Source: Betaproteobacteria bacterium (lineage in GTDB: Bacteria > Pseudomonadota > Gammaproteobacteria > Burkholderiales > SG8-41). From it: a stretch of DNA of 32,242 bases. The notes below the pieces were generated by a model. The model was not told the DNA's origin, did not search any database, and saw only the letters and a list, made by a program, of their open reading frames with translations. Positions within the stretch are counted from its first letter, which is position 1. Each line of letters opens with the position of its first letter. Shown in pieces: positions 24,721-32,242 of the stretch. Position numbers and translations under genes: made by a program. The stretch covers positions 1 to 32,242 of the forward strand of contig CANJQI010000047.1 of the NCBI GenBank assembly GCA_947476215.1, given 5' to 3'.

Positions 24721-25437
24721 GCGGCGCGCAGCGTCTCCGGCTCCGGTCTGGGCGGCCTGTTCAACACCTACGTGCGTACGCGCACACCTAAGTGGGACAT
24801 GCTGCTGGACGAATTCGGCACCCGTTTCCGTTTCTTCGATGCGCACACGTTCAAGGTTTGGCCCGCCTGCAACCGCAACCGCGCAACGTTGGCGGCAACT
24901 TTGCATTTGCGCCAGGCGCACAATATCCAGCCTGAGGACGTGGAATCGATCACTGTCATCGGGGGCACCGCCGGCACCCAGTTGCTATGCGAGCCTTTGG
25001 AACTCAAGCGCAGGCCGCAGACCAGCATAGCCGGCAAATACAGCATCCCTTTTACGGCGGCAGTCATGATGATCAAGGGCGAAGTCAGCATACGCGCCTA
25101 TACGGACGAGGGCCTGCGGGATCCTGCGGTGCTGGCCATGGCGGACCGCATCCGTTACGACCCGACAGGACAATCCACGCAAAGAGTGTCCCCGCCCACC
25201 GTCGAAATCAGGCTGAAGGATGGTCGTGTACTATCCCATCAGGCGCAGGGTGCGCCGGGAGATGCCAGGAATCCACTGGACCGCGCGTCGCGCATTGCCA
25301 AATTCCGCGACTGTGTTTCATTCTCGGCAAACCCCGTCACCGCAGGGAACATCAACCGTGTTATCGATCAGGTCGAGAATCTCGAAAACCTTGCGGATGC
25401 CACGGAGATTATTCGCTTGCTGGCACCCCACGAATAA
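24721..25437 (+). pseudogene. 5'-truncated MmgE/PrpD family gene (C-terminal half)
   Basis: The frame encodes the C-terminal half of an MmgE/PrpD family protein: LLDEFGTRFRFFDAHTFKVW and PACNRNRATLAATLHLR, then VESITVIGGTAGTQLLCEP, SIAGKYSIPFTAAVMMIKGE, YTDEGLRDPAVLAMADRI and PTVEIRLKDGRVL. This family includes 2-methylcitrate dehydratase and cis-aconitate decarboxylase and is usually about 450 residues; here only about 235 remain. The missing N-terminal half should lie to the left, where a truncated Bug gene is joined head to head. It converges with an intact CoA transferase gene six bases away. Confidence 0.85.
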
Positions 25438-25442
25438 CGCAT

Positions 25443-26630
25443 TTAGCGCACCACGCCATCGCTTCTGAGCCGCGACAATTCCCCCTCGGGTATTCCAAGC
25501 CGCCTCAGCACGCTGTCAGTATCTTCTCCCAGGGTTGGCGGCGACTTGTGGATCCTGCCCGGCGTGCGCGAAAACTTGATGGGTATACCTGCCGACTTGA
25601 CCCGCTCCAGCCCCATCACCGGGATGATTGCCTCGCGCGCCTTCGCCTGCTCCTGCTCCACCAGTTCAGCGATGTTGTGGACAAAGCTGACCGGCACCTG
25701 TTGCGCGATCGCCATGTCGACCCAGTACTGCGCCGGCTGGCTGCGGAAGACGGGTTCCAGTATGTCGTAGAACGCGCGCTGGTTCTGGACGCGCATCTCA
25801 TTGCTGGCGAATCGCGGATCCTGCAGTAAATCGGCCCGCCCCATGGCGGTGGCCATGCGCGTCCACATCTTGTCGGTCGAGGCGCCCAGATAGAATTCGC
25901 GGTCCTTCGCCAAAAACATCCCATACGGCGCGAAGAACGGAAAGTAAGGACCGTACTTTCCGATCATATTACCGGAACCCGTGTATTCGGCAATCATGTG
26001 CGATATGAGCATGATGCCGGATTCATAGAGCGACGTATCGATCAGTTGCCCACGCCCGCTGCGTTGGCGCTCATGCAGCGCAACCATGATCGCGAATGCG
26101 CCGTGCGCGCCCGTCAGTGTATCCATGGCTGACGGACCGATGCGCGACGAGGCCCGACCCGGCTCGCCGGTCACACTTAAATGTGCGCAGTAACACTGCA
26201 TCAAAGTGTCGAATCCCGGGCGCGGCGCCATGGGCCCAGTCTGGCCAAATCCCGAAATGCTGCAATAAATGATCTCCGGTTTCATTGTCGAAACCGCCTC
26301 GTAGCCGAGCCCGATGCGGTCCATGACACCCGGCTTCATGTTCTGCAGCACCACGTCGCATTGCATGATTACCTTCAGCGCCAGCTCTATGCCGGCAGGC
26401 TTTTTGAGGTCGATGACGATGCTGCTCTTGTTGCGGTTGAGCGCGGCAAATGTCGAGCTGATGTCCTTCTTCTTGCCATAGCGCGACGAACCCCACTTGC
26501 GGCCGTTCTCGCCAGCCGGCGGCTCGATCTTGATCACATCCGCGCCGAAATCCGCGAGCAGCAGACTGCATATCGGCCCCGAACCATGCGCGCCGAAATC
26601 CGCCACCCTCAACCCTTCCAATGCCTGCAT
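25443..26630 (-). CDS. CaiB/BaiF family (class III) CoA transferase
   Basis: The 395-residue protein has the normal family length. N-terminal landmarks are LEGLRVADFGAHGSGPICSLLLADFGADVIKIEPP. The catalytic aspartate is D170 in GPSAMDTLTGAHGAFAI, the position of the formyl-CoA transferase aspartate. Other segments are VVLQNMKPGVMDRIGLGYE, IYCSISGFGQTGP and GRGQLIDTSLYES. It moves CoA between acyl-CoA and a free carboxylate through an aspartyl thioester, probably in the cytoplasm. AAAGGA lies eight bases upstream. It lies between a truncated MmgE/PrpD gene (convergent) and an intact Bug gene (upstream, co-directional after a palindromic repeat), which fits activation of an imported organic acid. 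Confidence 0.93.
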   Translation of the reverse strand: MQALEGLRVADFGAHGSGPICSLLLADFGADVIKIEPPAGENGRKWGSSRYGKKKDISSTFAALNRNKSSIVIDLKKPAGIELALKVIMQCDVVLQNMKPGVMDRIGLGYEAVSTMKPEIIYCSISGFGQTGPMAPRPGFDTLMQCYCAHLSVTGEPGRASSRIGPSAMDTLTGAHGAFAIMVALHERQRSGRGQLIDTSLYESGIMLISHMIAEYTGSGNMIGKYGPYFPFFAPYGMFLAKDREFYLGASTDKMWTRMATAMGRADLLQDPRFASNEMRVQNQRAFYDILEPVFRSQPAQYWVDMAIAQQVPVSFVHNIAELVEQEQAKAREAIIPVMGLERVKSAGIPIKFSRTPGRIHKSPPTLGEDTDSVLRRLGIPEGELSRLRSDGVVR

Positions 26631-26683
26631 TTGATTTCCTTTACTTTTAATTGAAAACCTGAAAACCCGCTGTCACCGCGGAC

Positions 26684-26827
26684 TAGAACCCATGTCAAGA
26701 ATGCCCGAACGCAGCCAGAACGAGGCGGCCGCGAAGCTGCGACGAGACATTACACATAGTAAGGCGAGGAGCAACGTAGCGGGCAACGACGTAATGGCAA
26801 GTTCGGATATTCTTGACATTGGTTCTA
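26684..26827. repeat. Long imperfect inverted-repeat element at a Bug stop codon
   Basis: TAGAACCCATGTCAAGAATG and on to CCGAAC (26684-26710) is matched in reverse complement by GTTCGGATATTCTTGACATT and on to GGTTCTA (26801-26827), with only three mismatches. The roughly 90-base centre is non-coding (AGGCGGCCGCGAAGCTGCGA). The right arm includes the TAG stop codon of the Bug gene at 26825. It looks like a small non-autonomous mobile element that may provide a terminator-like hairpin. Confidence 0.7.
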
Positions 26828-27787
26828 CTCGTCGCGTATGCCGGCATCCCTGATCACCTTGCCGAGACTGCTCATTTCCGCCTTTACCGCAGCAGCGAAC
26901 TGTTGCGGCGTGCTGCCGACCACATCGGTCCCGGTACTTAGAAACCGTTCTTTCACGTCGGGCAGGGCAAGCACGCCGACGACCTCACGATTGAGCAGCG
27001 TGATGATGGCCGCCGGCGTGCCAGCCGGCGCAAATACACCCAGTATCTGCGACGATTCGTAACCGGGCACGCCCTCCGCCGCCACTGTCGGCAGTCCAGG
27101 TGCCATGGCGTTCGGCTCGGCACTCGTCACAGCGAGCGCACGCAGCCGTCCCGACTTCACGTGCGGCATGGCTTGAGCGATGGCCGGAAACATGATCTGC
27201 ACTTCGCCGGTGATGATCGAATTGAGCGCCGGCGGGTTGGACTTGTAGGCAACTCTGACCAGGTTCACGCCGGCCATGGATTTGAACAATTCGGCGGCGA
27301 GATGCGCCGAGGACCCGGACGCACCCGACGCATAATTGAGCGTTCCCGGACGAGCTTTTGCCAACGCCACCAGTTCCTTGACCGACTTGGCGGCAGTCCC
27401 CGGGTTCACGACCAGCACAATGGCCGACCGCGTCGCCAGTGTGATCGGTGCGAAGTCCCGCACGGGATCGTAAGACGCGTTCTCACGCATGAAGGGCAAC
27501 AGCCACAGGCTGCTGCTGTAAAGAATCAGCGTATAGCCATCGGGCGGCGCCTTGGCCACCATCTGAATGGCAATGATGCTGCCGCCGCGATTGTCGACGA
27601 TGACCGGTTGACCGAGCCGGGCCGTCAGTCCCTGCGCAACCAACCGCGCTGCGAAATCGCTGCTGCCGCCCGGCACCGTGGTCAATATGCGTATGGGTTT
27701 CTCGGGATAGATTGCGCCGCTGGCGGAAGTCGTGACTCCAGCGACTATGGCCAGCAAGATTGCGGGAAAAACAGAACGATTCAACAT
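26825..27787 (-). CDS. Bug/TctC-family periplasmic solute-binding protein (11)
   Basis: This 320-residue receptor has a signal peptide (FPAILLAIVAGVTTSASG) and the landmarks PIRILTT, VIVDNRGGSIIAIQ, DGYTLILYSS, YDPVRDFAPIT, AAKSVKELVALAKARPG, LNYASGASGSSAHLAAELF and RLRALAVTSAEP. The ligand loop VPGGSSDF keeps one proline. The canonical proton/ligand segment YKG is YKS (RVAYKSNPPAL), which is unusual. The stop codon lies within the right arm of a palindromic element. It points the same way as the CoA transferase 195 bases downstream, so a shared pathway is plausible. The Shine-Dalgarno site is weak. Confidence 0.93.
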   Translation of the reverse strand: MLNRSVFPAILLAIVAGVTTSASGAIYPEKPIRILTTVPGGSSDFAARLVAQGLTARLGQPVIVDNRGGSIIAIQMVAKAPPDGYTLILYSSSLWLLPFMRENASYDPVRDFAPITLATRSAIVLVVNPGTAAKSVKELVALAKARPGTLNYASGASGSSAHLAAELFKSMAGVNLVRVAYKSNPPALNSIITGEVQIMFPAIAQAMPHVKSGRLRALAVTSAEPNAMAPGLPTVAAEGVPGYESSQILGVFAPAGTPAAIITLLNREVVGVLALPDVKERFLSTGTDVVGSTPQQFAAAVKAEMSSLGKVIRDAGIRDE

Positions 27788-27972
27788 GAAACAAGGCTCT
27801 CAGATCTCGATGTGTCGATAATAAACGGCTCGTCAGGCATACATCAACGAAATGCTGTTGAGCACAACGGCATGGATTGCCAATGTTACTACCTTTGGAA
27901 GCCCAACCGCTCAACCCAGAGGACGCGGTGGGAGGTACAACACGCATTTTCTCCTCCCGCAAAAGCTGTGAA
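27788..27972. other. Intergenic region with a possible hairpin
   Basis: No gene is seen. GCGGTGGGAGG (27925-27935) and CTCCTCCCGC (27951-27960) could pair into an imperfect stem just downstream of the MmgE/PrpD fragment at 27973 (minus strand), where it might have been a terminator. Confidence 0.35.
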
Positions 27973-28530
27973 TCACGTGATTGCGCACAATGGCGGAATA
28001 ACCGCGACGTCGGTTACCTTCTCAAGATTCCACAGTCGCTCCAGTATGGAATTCACCGGCGTGGCACCCAGACAGTCTACGCTCACCGTGCGGAATTTTT
28101 CGCTGATCTGCGCGTCGCTTTTCGGTGCCGCCAGATCATCCGCGTCGCCACCTTCCTCGCCTATCAATCTCAGACCCGTGTGGGTTACGACCGTAACACG
28201 CGCCCTGTTTTGCTGCGGCAATTGCTGATACAGGTGTGTGAAGTCTTCGTCTTCCACAACGCGTACCTTCAGCATTAATTCGCGCAGTTCTGGATTCCAC
28301 AAGTGCGCATCGCTGAACGACGCCAGCGTAACCGTGCCGTCCCGCAACGCGACCGCTACTAGGTACGGCGTACTATGATCAGCATCTTCCCGCGATTCCA
28401 GACTCCATGGCGGTCCGCCCGCCGCAGTGCGCTCCAGCGCCATCCGATGGACTTCGACCACCACCTGTTGCACGTCGCTTATCCTGAGCGGCGCGATTTT
28501 TTCTGCAGCCAAGATGGAAGCGATAGCCGG
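27973..28530 (-). pseudogene. 5'-truncated MmgE/PrpD family gene, second copy
   Basis: The minus-strand frame encodes the C-terminal part of a MmgE/PrpD protein different from that at 24721: VEVHRMALERTAAGGPPWSL, ESREDADHSTPYLVAVALRD, FSDAHLWNPELRELMLKVRV, HTGLRLIGEEGG, DDLAAPKSDAQISEKFR and ILERLWNLEKVTDVA. The HS.PY and PKSDAQI.EKF segments are characteristic. About 180 of the usual 450-500 residues remain. The match seems to begin around AIASILAAEKIAP near 28530, where a dienelactone hydrolase fragment starts in the opposite direction. A TTG at 28512 could start translation, but no functional protein is expected. Confidence 0.8.
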
Positions 28531-29267
28531 CCCGGCAGCGGGCGCGTCCTGCCGTGATAATGATGCATGGCTGCGGCGGATCCTACGGTCGCGACGGATT
28601 GCTCAACGCACGTCACCGGATGTGGGGCGAATTTCTGAGCCGACACGGCTATATGGCATTGATGCTGGATAGCTTCACCTCACGCGGCATCAGGGAACTG
28701 TGCACGAAGAAATTCGCCGATCGTGCGTTGAAGGAAGCTGACCGTGTCAGCGACGCCTAAGCGGCCCTTGCCTATCTGCGCAGCAGCAGCGATGTGGACG
28801 CGCAGCGCATCGGATTACTGGGCTGGTCGCATGGTGGAGGCAGCGTACTTGCCACCATCGCCGCGGCGCCAAAAGGCAATATGGGTTACGCCGCCGCCGT
28901 CGCTTTCTATCCCGACTGCACGAGCAAGTCGAAAGCTCTGCAGAAATTTCGCCCCTATGCGCCTCTGCTGTTGCTGATCGGTGAAGCGGACGACTGGACG
29001 CCTGCCGCCCCGTGCAAGGTGCTTGCCGCCGCGGTGGCGGCCCGCGGCGAACCCATGCAGATCGTCACTTACCCGGACACATTCCATAACTTTGATAGTC
29101 CCGGCATAACCGGAAAACGCGTCCGGACGGAAGTGCCCAATGGGGTGCATCCCGGCCGCGGCGTGACGACGGCGCCCAATCAGGAAGCACGTGAAGACGC
29201 GAAAAAGCGTGTAATTCAATTCTTCGCAGACCAGTTGCCGACAGGAGCACGCGGCCACCTGCAATGA
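28530..29267 (+). pseudogene. Dienelactone hydrolase family gene, 5'-truncated and with an internal stop
   Basis: From RPAVIMMHGCGGSYGRDG the sequence follows a dienelactone-hydrolase-type alpha/beta hydrolase. The nucleophile lies in LLGWSHGGGS (serine rather than the cysteine of classical enzymes), the acid in LIGEADDWTP and the histidine in TFHNFDSP. The N-terminal 40-60 residues before the HGCGG oxyanion loop are missing, and the frame is blocked upstream by a TAG at 28524. A TAA at 28758-28760 interrupts the frame where relatives have a tyrosine or another residue before AALAYL; downstream the frame stays open to 29267. Loss of function is likely. Confidence 0.8.
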
Positions 29268-29310
29268 TGACAAAGGATTAACCGCATCCATGTCGATTAC
29301 GTACCTCACG

Positions 29311-29462
29311 GTGCAGTCAGCGCAGCGCACACGCCGTAAACCGTGCCCCAGTATCCGGCGTTCGAGAAAAGCCTCGAACGCGCCTTTGATAAACGCCGGC
29401 AAGCCCGCGCCGGTCCTGGCTTCGACCTGGGCGAGGAAGGTCTCCAGCGCTTTTCCCATGAT
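29311..29462 (-). pseudogene. IS91-family transposase N-terminal remnant
   Basis: About 50 residues on the minus strand (ALETFLAQVEARTGAGLPAF, FEAFLERRILGHGLRRVRCA and DC) match the start of IS91-type transposases, which normally read FLxxVExRTGxGLPxFV, EFDAFLECGILAHGFLRLRC and then a zinc-binding block. Similarity ends at the first CxxC-type pair, after which the sequence is unrelated. It is a short scar without catalytic tyrosines. It abuts the damaged dienelactone hydrolase gene. Confidence 0.65.
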
Positions 29463-29623
29463 GGGCGCTTACCGACAGCGATCTCTTACAACATCGTTCG
29501 ATTGACCGGTTACCGAGCTGGCGATATAGTCGCCAGTGATGGAAATAGTCGTTTGAATTTCCGATTCACCGTCTGAGACATGAGAAAATCAGCGTCTTTA
29601 CCTCACCGTCATACGGGGATGCA

Positions 29624-30328
29624 GTGGGCTTACTGGATGATTTGAAACAACAGGCCGATTCGCTGCGCATAAAGCAACGGGTTTCGCAGGAAGACCTTAG
29701 TCAGAACCTTCTGCTTGCGCACGCCAAGCTGAAGGACGGCCTGCGTTACTGGATTGAACTGTTTGATTCGCTCAATGTTATCAAGCCGGTTATACCCCGT
29801 GACTATTATCTGGATGGTGGGGCAACCAAGCTTGAGAAGTTCATGCAATGCGACTACAACGTCAACGGGCGGCGTCTTACCGTCGATCACAAGGACTACA
29901 TCGAGGCGATCATCCTGCGCTTCCACTGCATTGGAGATCAGAAAATCACGATCGAAAAGCAGTCGGAACCGATGGTGCGGCGCATGCGCGAGCACCTGTG
30001 GACAAATAGCCTTAAATTTGATGTCAAGGAGATACGCAACGAGCGTGGCTACGTTGAGCGCGGTATTTTCACCATCATTCCGGAGGTGCCGGTCGTGATC
30101 ACAATCTCCTCCGATCTTGGAAACGCGCAGTTGAAAATCATGGCAAAGAATCTGGAAAGGTTCGGCGAATATACCTATACCTTTGATTTTGACGAGTTCG
30201 GCAACGACATACTCGAAGAACTCGGAAAGGCGATTGTCGACAAGCCCCACATACTTCGTACCATGGGAAGACATCAGGAGGCAATGCGTACCACCACGAT
30301 TCGTGCGCCGCGCGCGGATAGCGATTAA
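29624..30328 (+). CDS. Conserved hypothetical protein (orphan in this context)
   Basis: I do not recognise a named family. The 234-residue protein is soluble, mixed alpha/beta and charged, with no signal peptide or membrane segment. It begins with a helical part (LLDDLKQQADSLRIKQRVSQ, residues about 3-45, with heptad-like leucines). A central strand-rich part follows (ITIEKQSEPMVRRMREHLWT, GIFTIIPEVPVVITISSDLG) and then an acidic segment (YTFDFDEFGNDILEELGKAI). The start is GTG with GGGG six bases upstream. Base use looks like that of intact genes, and the frame is undisturbed although IS91 and RAYT scars lie on both sides. Confidence 0.7.
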   Translation: MGLLDDLKQQADSLRIKQRVSQEDLSQNLLLAHAKLKDGLRYWIELFDSLNVIKPVIPRDYYLDGGATKLEKFMQCDYNVNGRRLTVDHKDYIEAIILRFHCIGDQKITIEKQSEPMVRRMREHLWTNSLKFDVKEIRNERGYVERGIFTIIPEVPVVITISSDLGNAQLKIMAKNLERFGEYTYTFDFDEFGNDILEELGKAIVDKPHILRTMGRHQEAMRTTTIRAPRADSD

Positions 30329-30398
30329 CCTCCACAGTCGCAGCCGGTACAAGTATTTCTGGCCGGTGATGTTTGAGGCCGCCTTGACTATCACGCCA

Positions 30399-30519
30399 CT
30401 TTAAGAACGCTTGACGGTCGTCGTCGTCATTGAAGATGACCTCCCGCCGATCACCGATCACCGCGCGACGTAACGTGATACAACGCGTTGGAAAACTCGA
30501 TGCAGATGGGACGAGACAT
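30399..30519 (-). pseudogene. REP-associated tyrosine transposase (RAYT/IS200-like) N-terminal remnant
   Basis: The minus-strand sequence reads MSRPICIEFSNALYHVTSRG and D, then after a 7-base tandem duplication continues in another frame as RREVIFNDDDDRQAFLK. This matches the start of Y1 RAYT transposases (IEFPGALYHVTSRGDRREAIF). The duplicated 7-mer GATCACC occupies 30449-30455 and 30456-30462 and shifts the frame. Similarity stops after AFLK, so the HxH and tyrosine active-site parts are gone. Confidence 0.75.
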
Positions 30520-30567
30520 GAGACAGGGTGACAGCACTATAGCACCATATTGGCTACAAGTCTAGAC

Positions 30568-30637
30568 CTGACCCCATTGACCCTGTGACCCCATTGACCC
30601 TGACCCCATTGACCCTGACCCCATTGACCCCATTGAC
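30568..30637. repeat. Short tandem repeat, unit CTGACCCCATTGACC
   Basis: A roughly 15-base unit is repeated about four times with one CTG insertion and a partial last copy. It directly follows GTCTAGACCTGACCCC, a tail often seen next to RAYT transposase genes, so it likely grew from the end of that remnant. Read on the minus strand it gives an artificial WGQ-repeat peptide. Confidence 0.8.
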
Positions 30638-30886
30638 GCCGCGAAACTCGCGTTCGAAAAGGCACAGGAGCGAACCATGCGGACAACCAATTCAGCTCTT
30701 TGCAAGCAGCGTCGTCCACCTGCTCACCTCTGCAACGTCCCATTGGCCACAGTGATCGAACATCGGCCGGTCGACCACACCGGCATTTATTACTGCGGAG
30801 GATCAATTTCCCGCATGACTCGCGCCCAGAAAGCAAACGAGTTGACCTCGCCGAAACCTGCCACCTGTTGTCGACCACGGATACGA
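30638..30886. other. Intergenic region with no recognised feature
   Basis: Between the tandem repeat and the flavoprotein gene I see no convincing frame, hairpin or promoter. Plus-strand frames across it have no ribosome site and run into the antisense of the flavoprotein gene. Confidence 0.4.
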
Positions 30887-32242
30887 CTAGCTCCGCCCCG
30901 CCGCGTGTTCCGCCGCCAGATATCCAAACACCATGCCGGCGCCTATCGATGCGCCGCCCTGGTAGCCCACGCCGAGGAACGTCGGCGCCGCTGCATTGCC
31001 ACACGCGTAGAGTCCGGGTGTGGGACGATGGTGCGCGTCGAGTACGCGCGCCACCGGATCCGTGAGCAATCCGGCGCTGCATACGCCGCCCATCTTCAAC
31101 GGTAGCGCGTAGTACGGTGGTTTCTCCAGCGGAGCGAGTTGCGGATTGAGCTTGAGCTCCTTGTCGCCGGCGTTGTTGCGTGAAAATGCCGAACGGCCGC
31201 GTCCGAATACCGTGTCCTGGCCCAGCCGCGCATCGGTGTTGAAACGCGCTATGGTTTTATTGAATTCGTCAGCGTCCACGCCGATTTTCTGCGCAAGACC
31301 GGACAAGGTGTCGCCACGGATGATCGATGGATGCGCGGGCTGCCCAGGCGGCGCGTTGGTCACCGGATAACGTTCGCGGAACACGTCGTCGAATATCATA
31401 AACGCAGGCAGATTCGAGAACCGGCGCTCGCGGCGGTCATACTGTTGCAGCGCCATGACCACGTCCTGAAACTGGGTTTCGTCACAAAAGCGCTCACCGC
31501 GTCTATTGACCGCGATCGCACCCGGAATGGGCAACCCGCGCAGACCGACAGAGAAAAACGCTTCGGGTTGCCCCGGCACCGCCGCGCCGACGAATAGCGA
31601 GTTATTGACGGCAACGCGAAATACGCTGGCGCCGATTTCGGTTCCGAAGACCAAAGCGTCGCCGGTGTTGCCCGGCGCGAATGGATTCATCCAGTCCGGA
31701 TATCCCTCGAACTGACGCACGAGTTCCGGACTGCCTTCATAACCTCCGGTTGCGAGCACGACGCCACGCCGCGCGCGCACGCTGCCGCCATCCGCCATTC
31801 TCACGCCGGCTACGCGACCGTGTTCGACCAGCAACCCGGCGGTCTGCACGCTTGTGCGTATGACCGTGCCGCGCGACAACATGGGCGCAATCAGTTGTGC
31901 GATCAGCGCTTCGCCGCAACCCAGCATGCCTTTGCGCTGGCGCTCAGCTACTTCGGCTTGCGGCCAGTTGCGGCGATTGGCGAAGCCGCCCCACGCGACG
32001 CTGTCGCTCCAGCCGACCCCCAGGACATTGTGTACGCTGCGGCGTATTGCATTCCTCCACGGCCCCAATACCGCGCGGTTGATGAGATCCGGTTCAACCA
32101 TGCGCCGGCCATCGGCGCAACTGCCGGGTCCGGCGGGAGAAAAATAGTCCGGCAACCCCAGCGCGAGATGCAGCTTGACGCCCAATGCCAGCAGGCCATC
32201 GAGGACACGCGGCGCTTGCCTGACATAGGCCTCAAGATTTTC
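30887..32242 (-). CDS. FAD-dependent dehydrogenase, FAD_binding_2 family (partial, 5' end outside window)
   Basis: The C-terminal about 450 residues of a flavoprotein related to fumarate reductase flavoprotein subunits and 3-ketosteroid delta-1-dehydrogenases. The frame stays open to the right edge (reading ENLEAYVRQAPRVLDGLLAL before an internal ATG at 32185), so the dinucleotide-binding GxGxxG motif lies beyond it. Visible landmarks are ARRGVVLATGGYEGSPELVR, FAPGNTGDALVFGTEIGA, IPGAIAVNRRGERFCDE and, near the end, GLYACGNAAAPTFLGVGYQG followed by GASIGAGMVFGYLAAEHAA, which binds the FAD. A 3-oxo-steroid or enoyl-type substrate is possible but not shown. Confidence 0.9.
   Translation of the reverse strand, partial: ENLEAYVRQAPRVLDGLLALGVKLHLALGLPDYFSPAGPGSCADGRRMVEPDLINRAVLGPWRNAIRRSVHNVLGVGWSDSVAWGGFANRRNWPQAEVAERQRKGMLGCGEALIAQLIAPMLSRGTVIRTSVQTAGLLVEHGRVAGVRMADGGSVRARRGVVLATGGYEGSPELVRQFEGYPDWMNPFAPGNTGDALVFGTEIGASVFRVAVNNSLFVGAAVPGQPEAFFSVGLRGLPIPGAIAVNRRGERFCDETQFQDVVMALQQYDRRERRFSNLPAFMIFDDVFRERYPVTNAPPGQPAHPSIIRGDTLSGLAQKIGVDADEFNKTIARFNTDARLGQDTVFGRGRSAFSRNNAGDKELKLNPQLAPLEKPPYYALPLKMGGVCSAGLLTDPVARVLDAHHRPTPGLYACGNAAAPTFLGVGYQGGASIGAGMVFGYLAAEHAAGRS

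Noticed and set aside
24716-24921. N-terminal extension of the Bug frame up to 24921
   Set aside because: The added residues are antisense of the MmgE/PrpD fragment and lack a signal peptide, so they are not part of a real protein.
30568-30637. CRISPR-like array
   Set aside because: The repeat units are directly adjacent with no unique spacers and no cas genes nearby; it is a simple tandem repeat.
30537-31082. 181-codon minus-strand frame with WGQ repeats
   Set aside because: Its repetitive end comes from the short tandem DNA repeat, and the rest is out of frame over the flavoprotein gene end.

Overview
The window looks like a piece of a betaproteobacterial chromosome, most likely Burkholderiales-like. 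The main reason is the very high density of Bug/TctC-type periplasmic solute-binding proteins, an expansion typical of that group, together with CaiB-type CoA transferase, MmgE/PrpD and LeuCD-like catabolic genes. Eleven Bug loci lie between 270 and 27787: nine look intact and two are broken. No gene for the TctA or TctB membrane components of a tripartite tricarboxylate transporter is visible. No tRNA, rRNA or CRISPR array was found.

Layout. 1-2277: an unassigned leader, then two co-directional Bug genes. 2323-6703: a third Bug gene (minus strand) split by a complete-looking four-gene IS21-family element (about 2509-5914). 6740-6950: a non-coding palindromic repeat. 7020-9046: a leuC-leuD-like aconitase-superfamily pair. 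9113-12302: three Bug genes, two of them close GGGND paralogues pointing in opposite directions. 12574-17163: a compact plus-strand cluster of an ornithine-cyclodeaminase-like enzyme, a soluble hybrid histidine-kinase/receiver protein whose kinase residues are degenerate, an MFS transporter and a Bug protein. 17233-19188: a tandem pair of Bug paralogues with an altered ligand loop. 19371-21392: a Rieske/flavodoxin fusion and an NYN-LOTUS RNA-binding or nuclease-type protein.

The right part is a zone of gene decay. 21537-22781 holds a frameshifted conserved small gene abutting a frameshifted IS4-family remnant. 23143-23775 is a methyltransferase. At about 24720 a 5'-truncated Bug gene meets a 5'-truncated MmgE/PrpD gene head to head. 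25443-27787 has an intact class III CoA transferase and an intact Bug gene. At about 28530 another 5'-truncated MmgE/PrpD gene meets a 5'-truncated dienelactone-hydrolase gene, again head to head. 28530-30640 carries IS91 and REP-associated-transposase scars, a short tandem repeat and one orphan conserved gene. The window ends inside a FAD-dependent dehydrogenase (30887-32242).

Taken together, the metabolic genes (LeuCD-like hydratase, CoA transferase, MmgE/PrpD, dienelactone hydrolase, flavoprotein dehydrogenase, Rieske-flavodoxin) fit uptake and catabolism of organic acids or acyl-CoA-linked compounds, each with a dedicated Bug receptor nearby. Substrates cannot be read from the sequence. 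Dispersed palindromic repeats repeatedly lie just after Bug stop codons. Precise edges of repeats and mobile elements are hand-read and may be off by a few bases.
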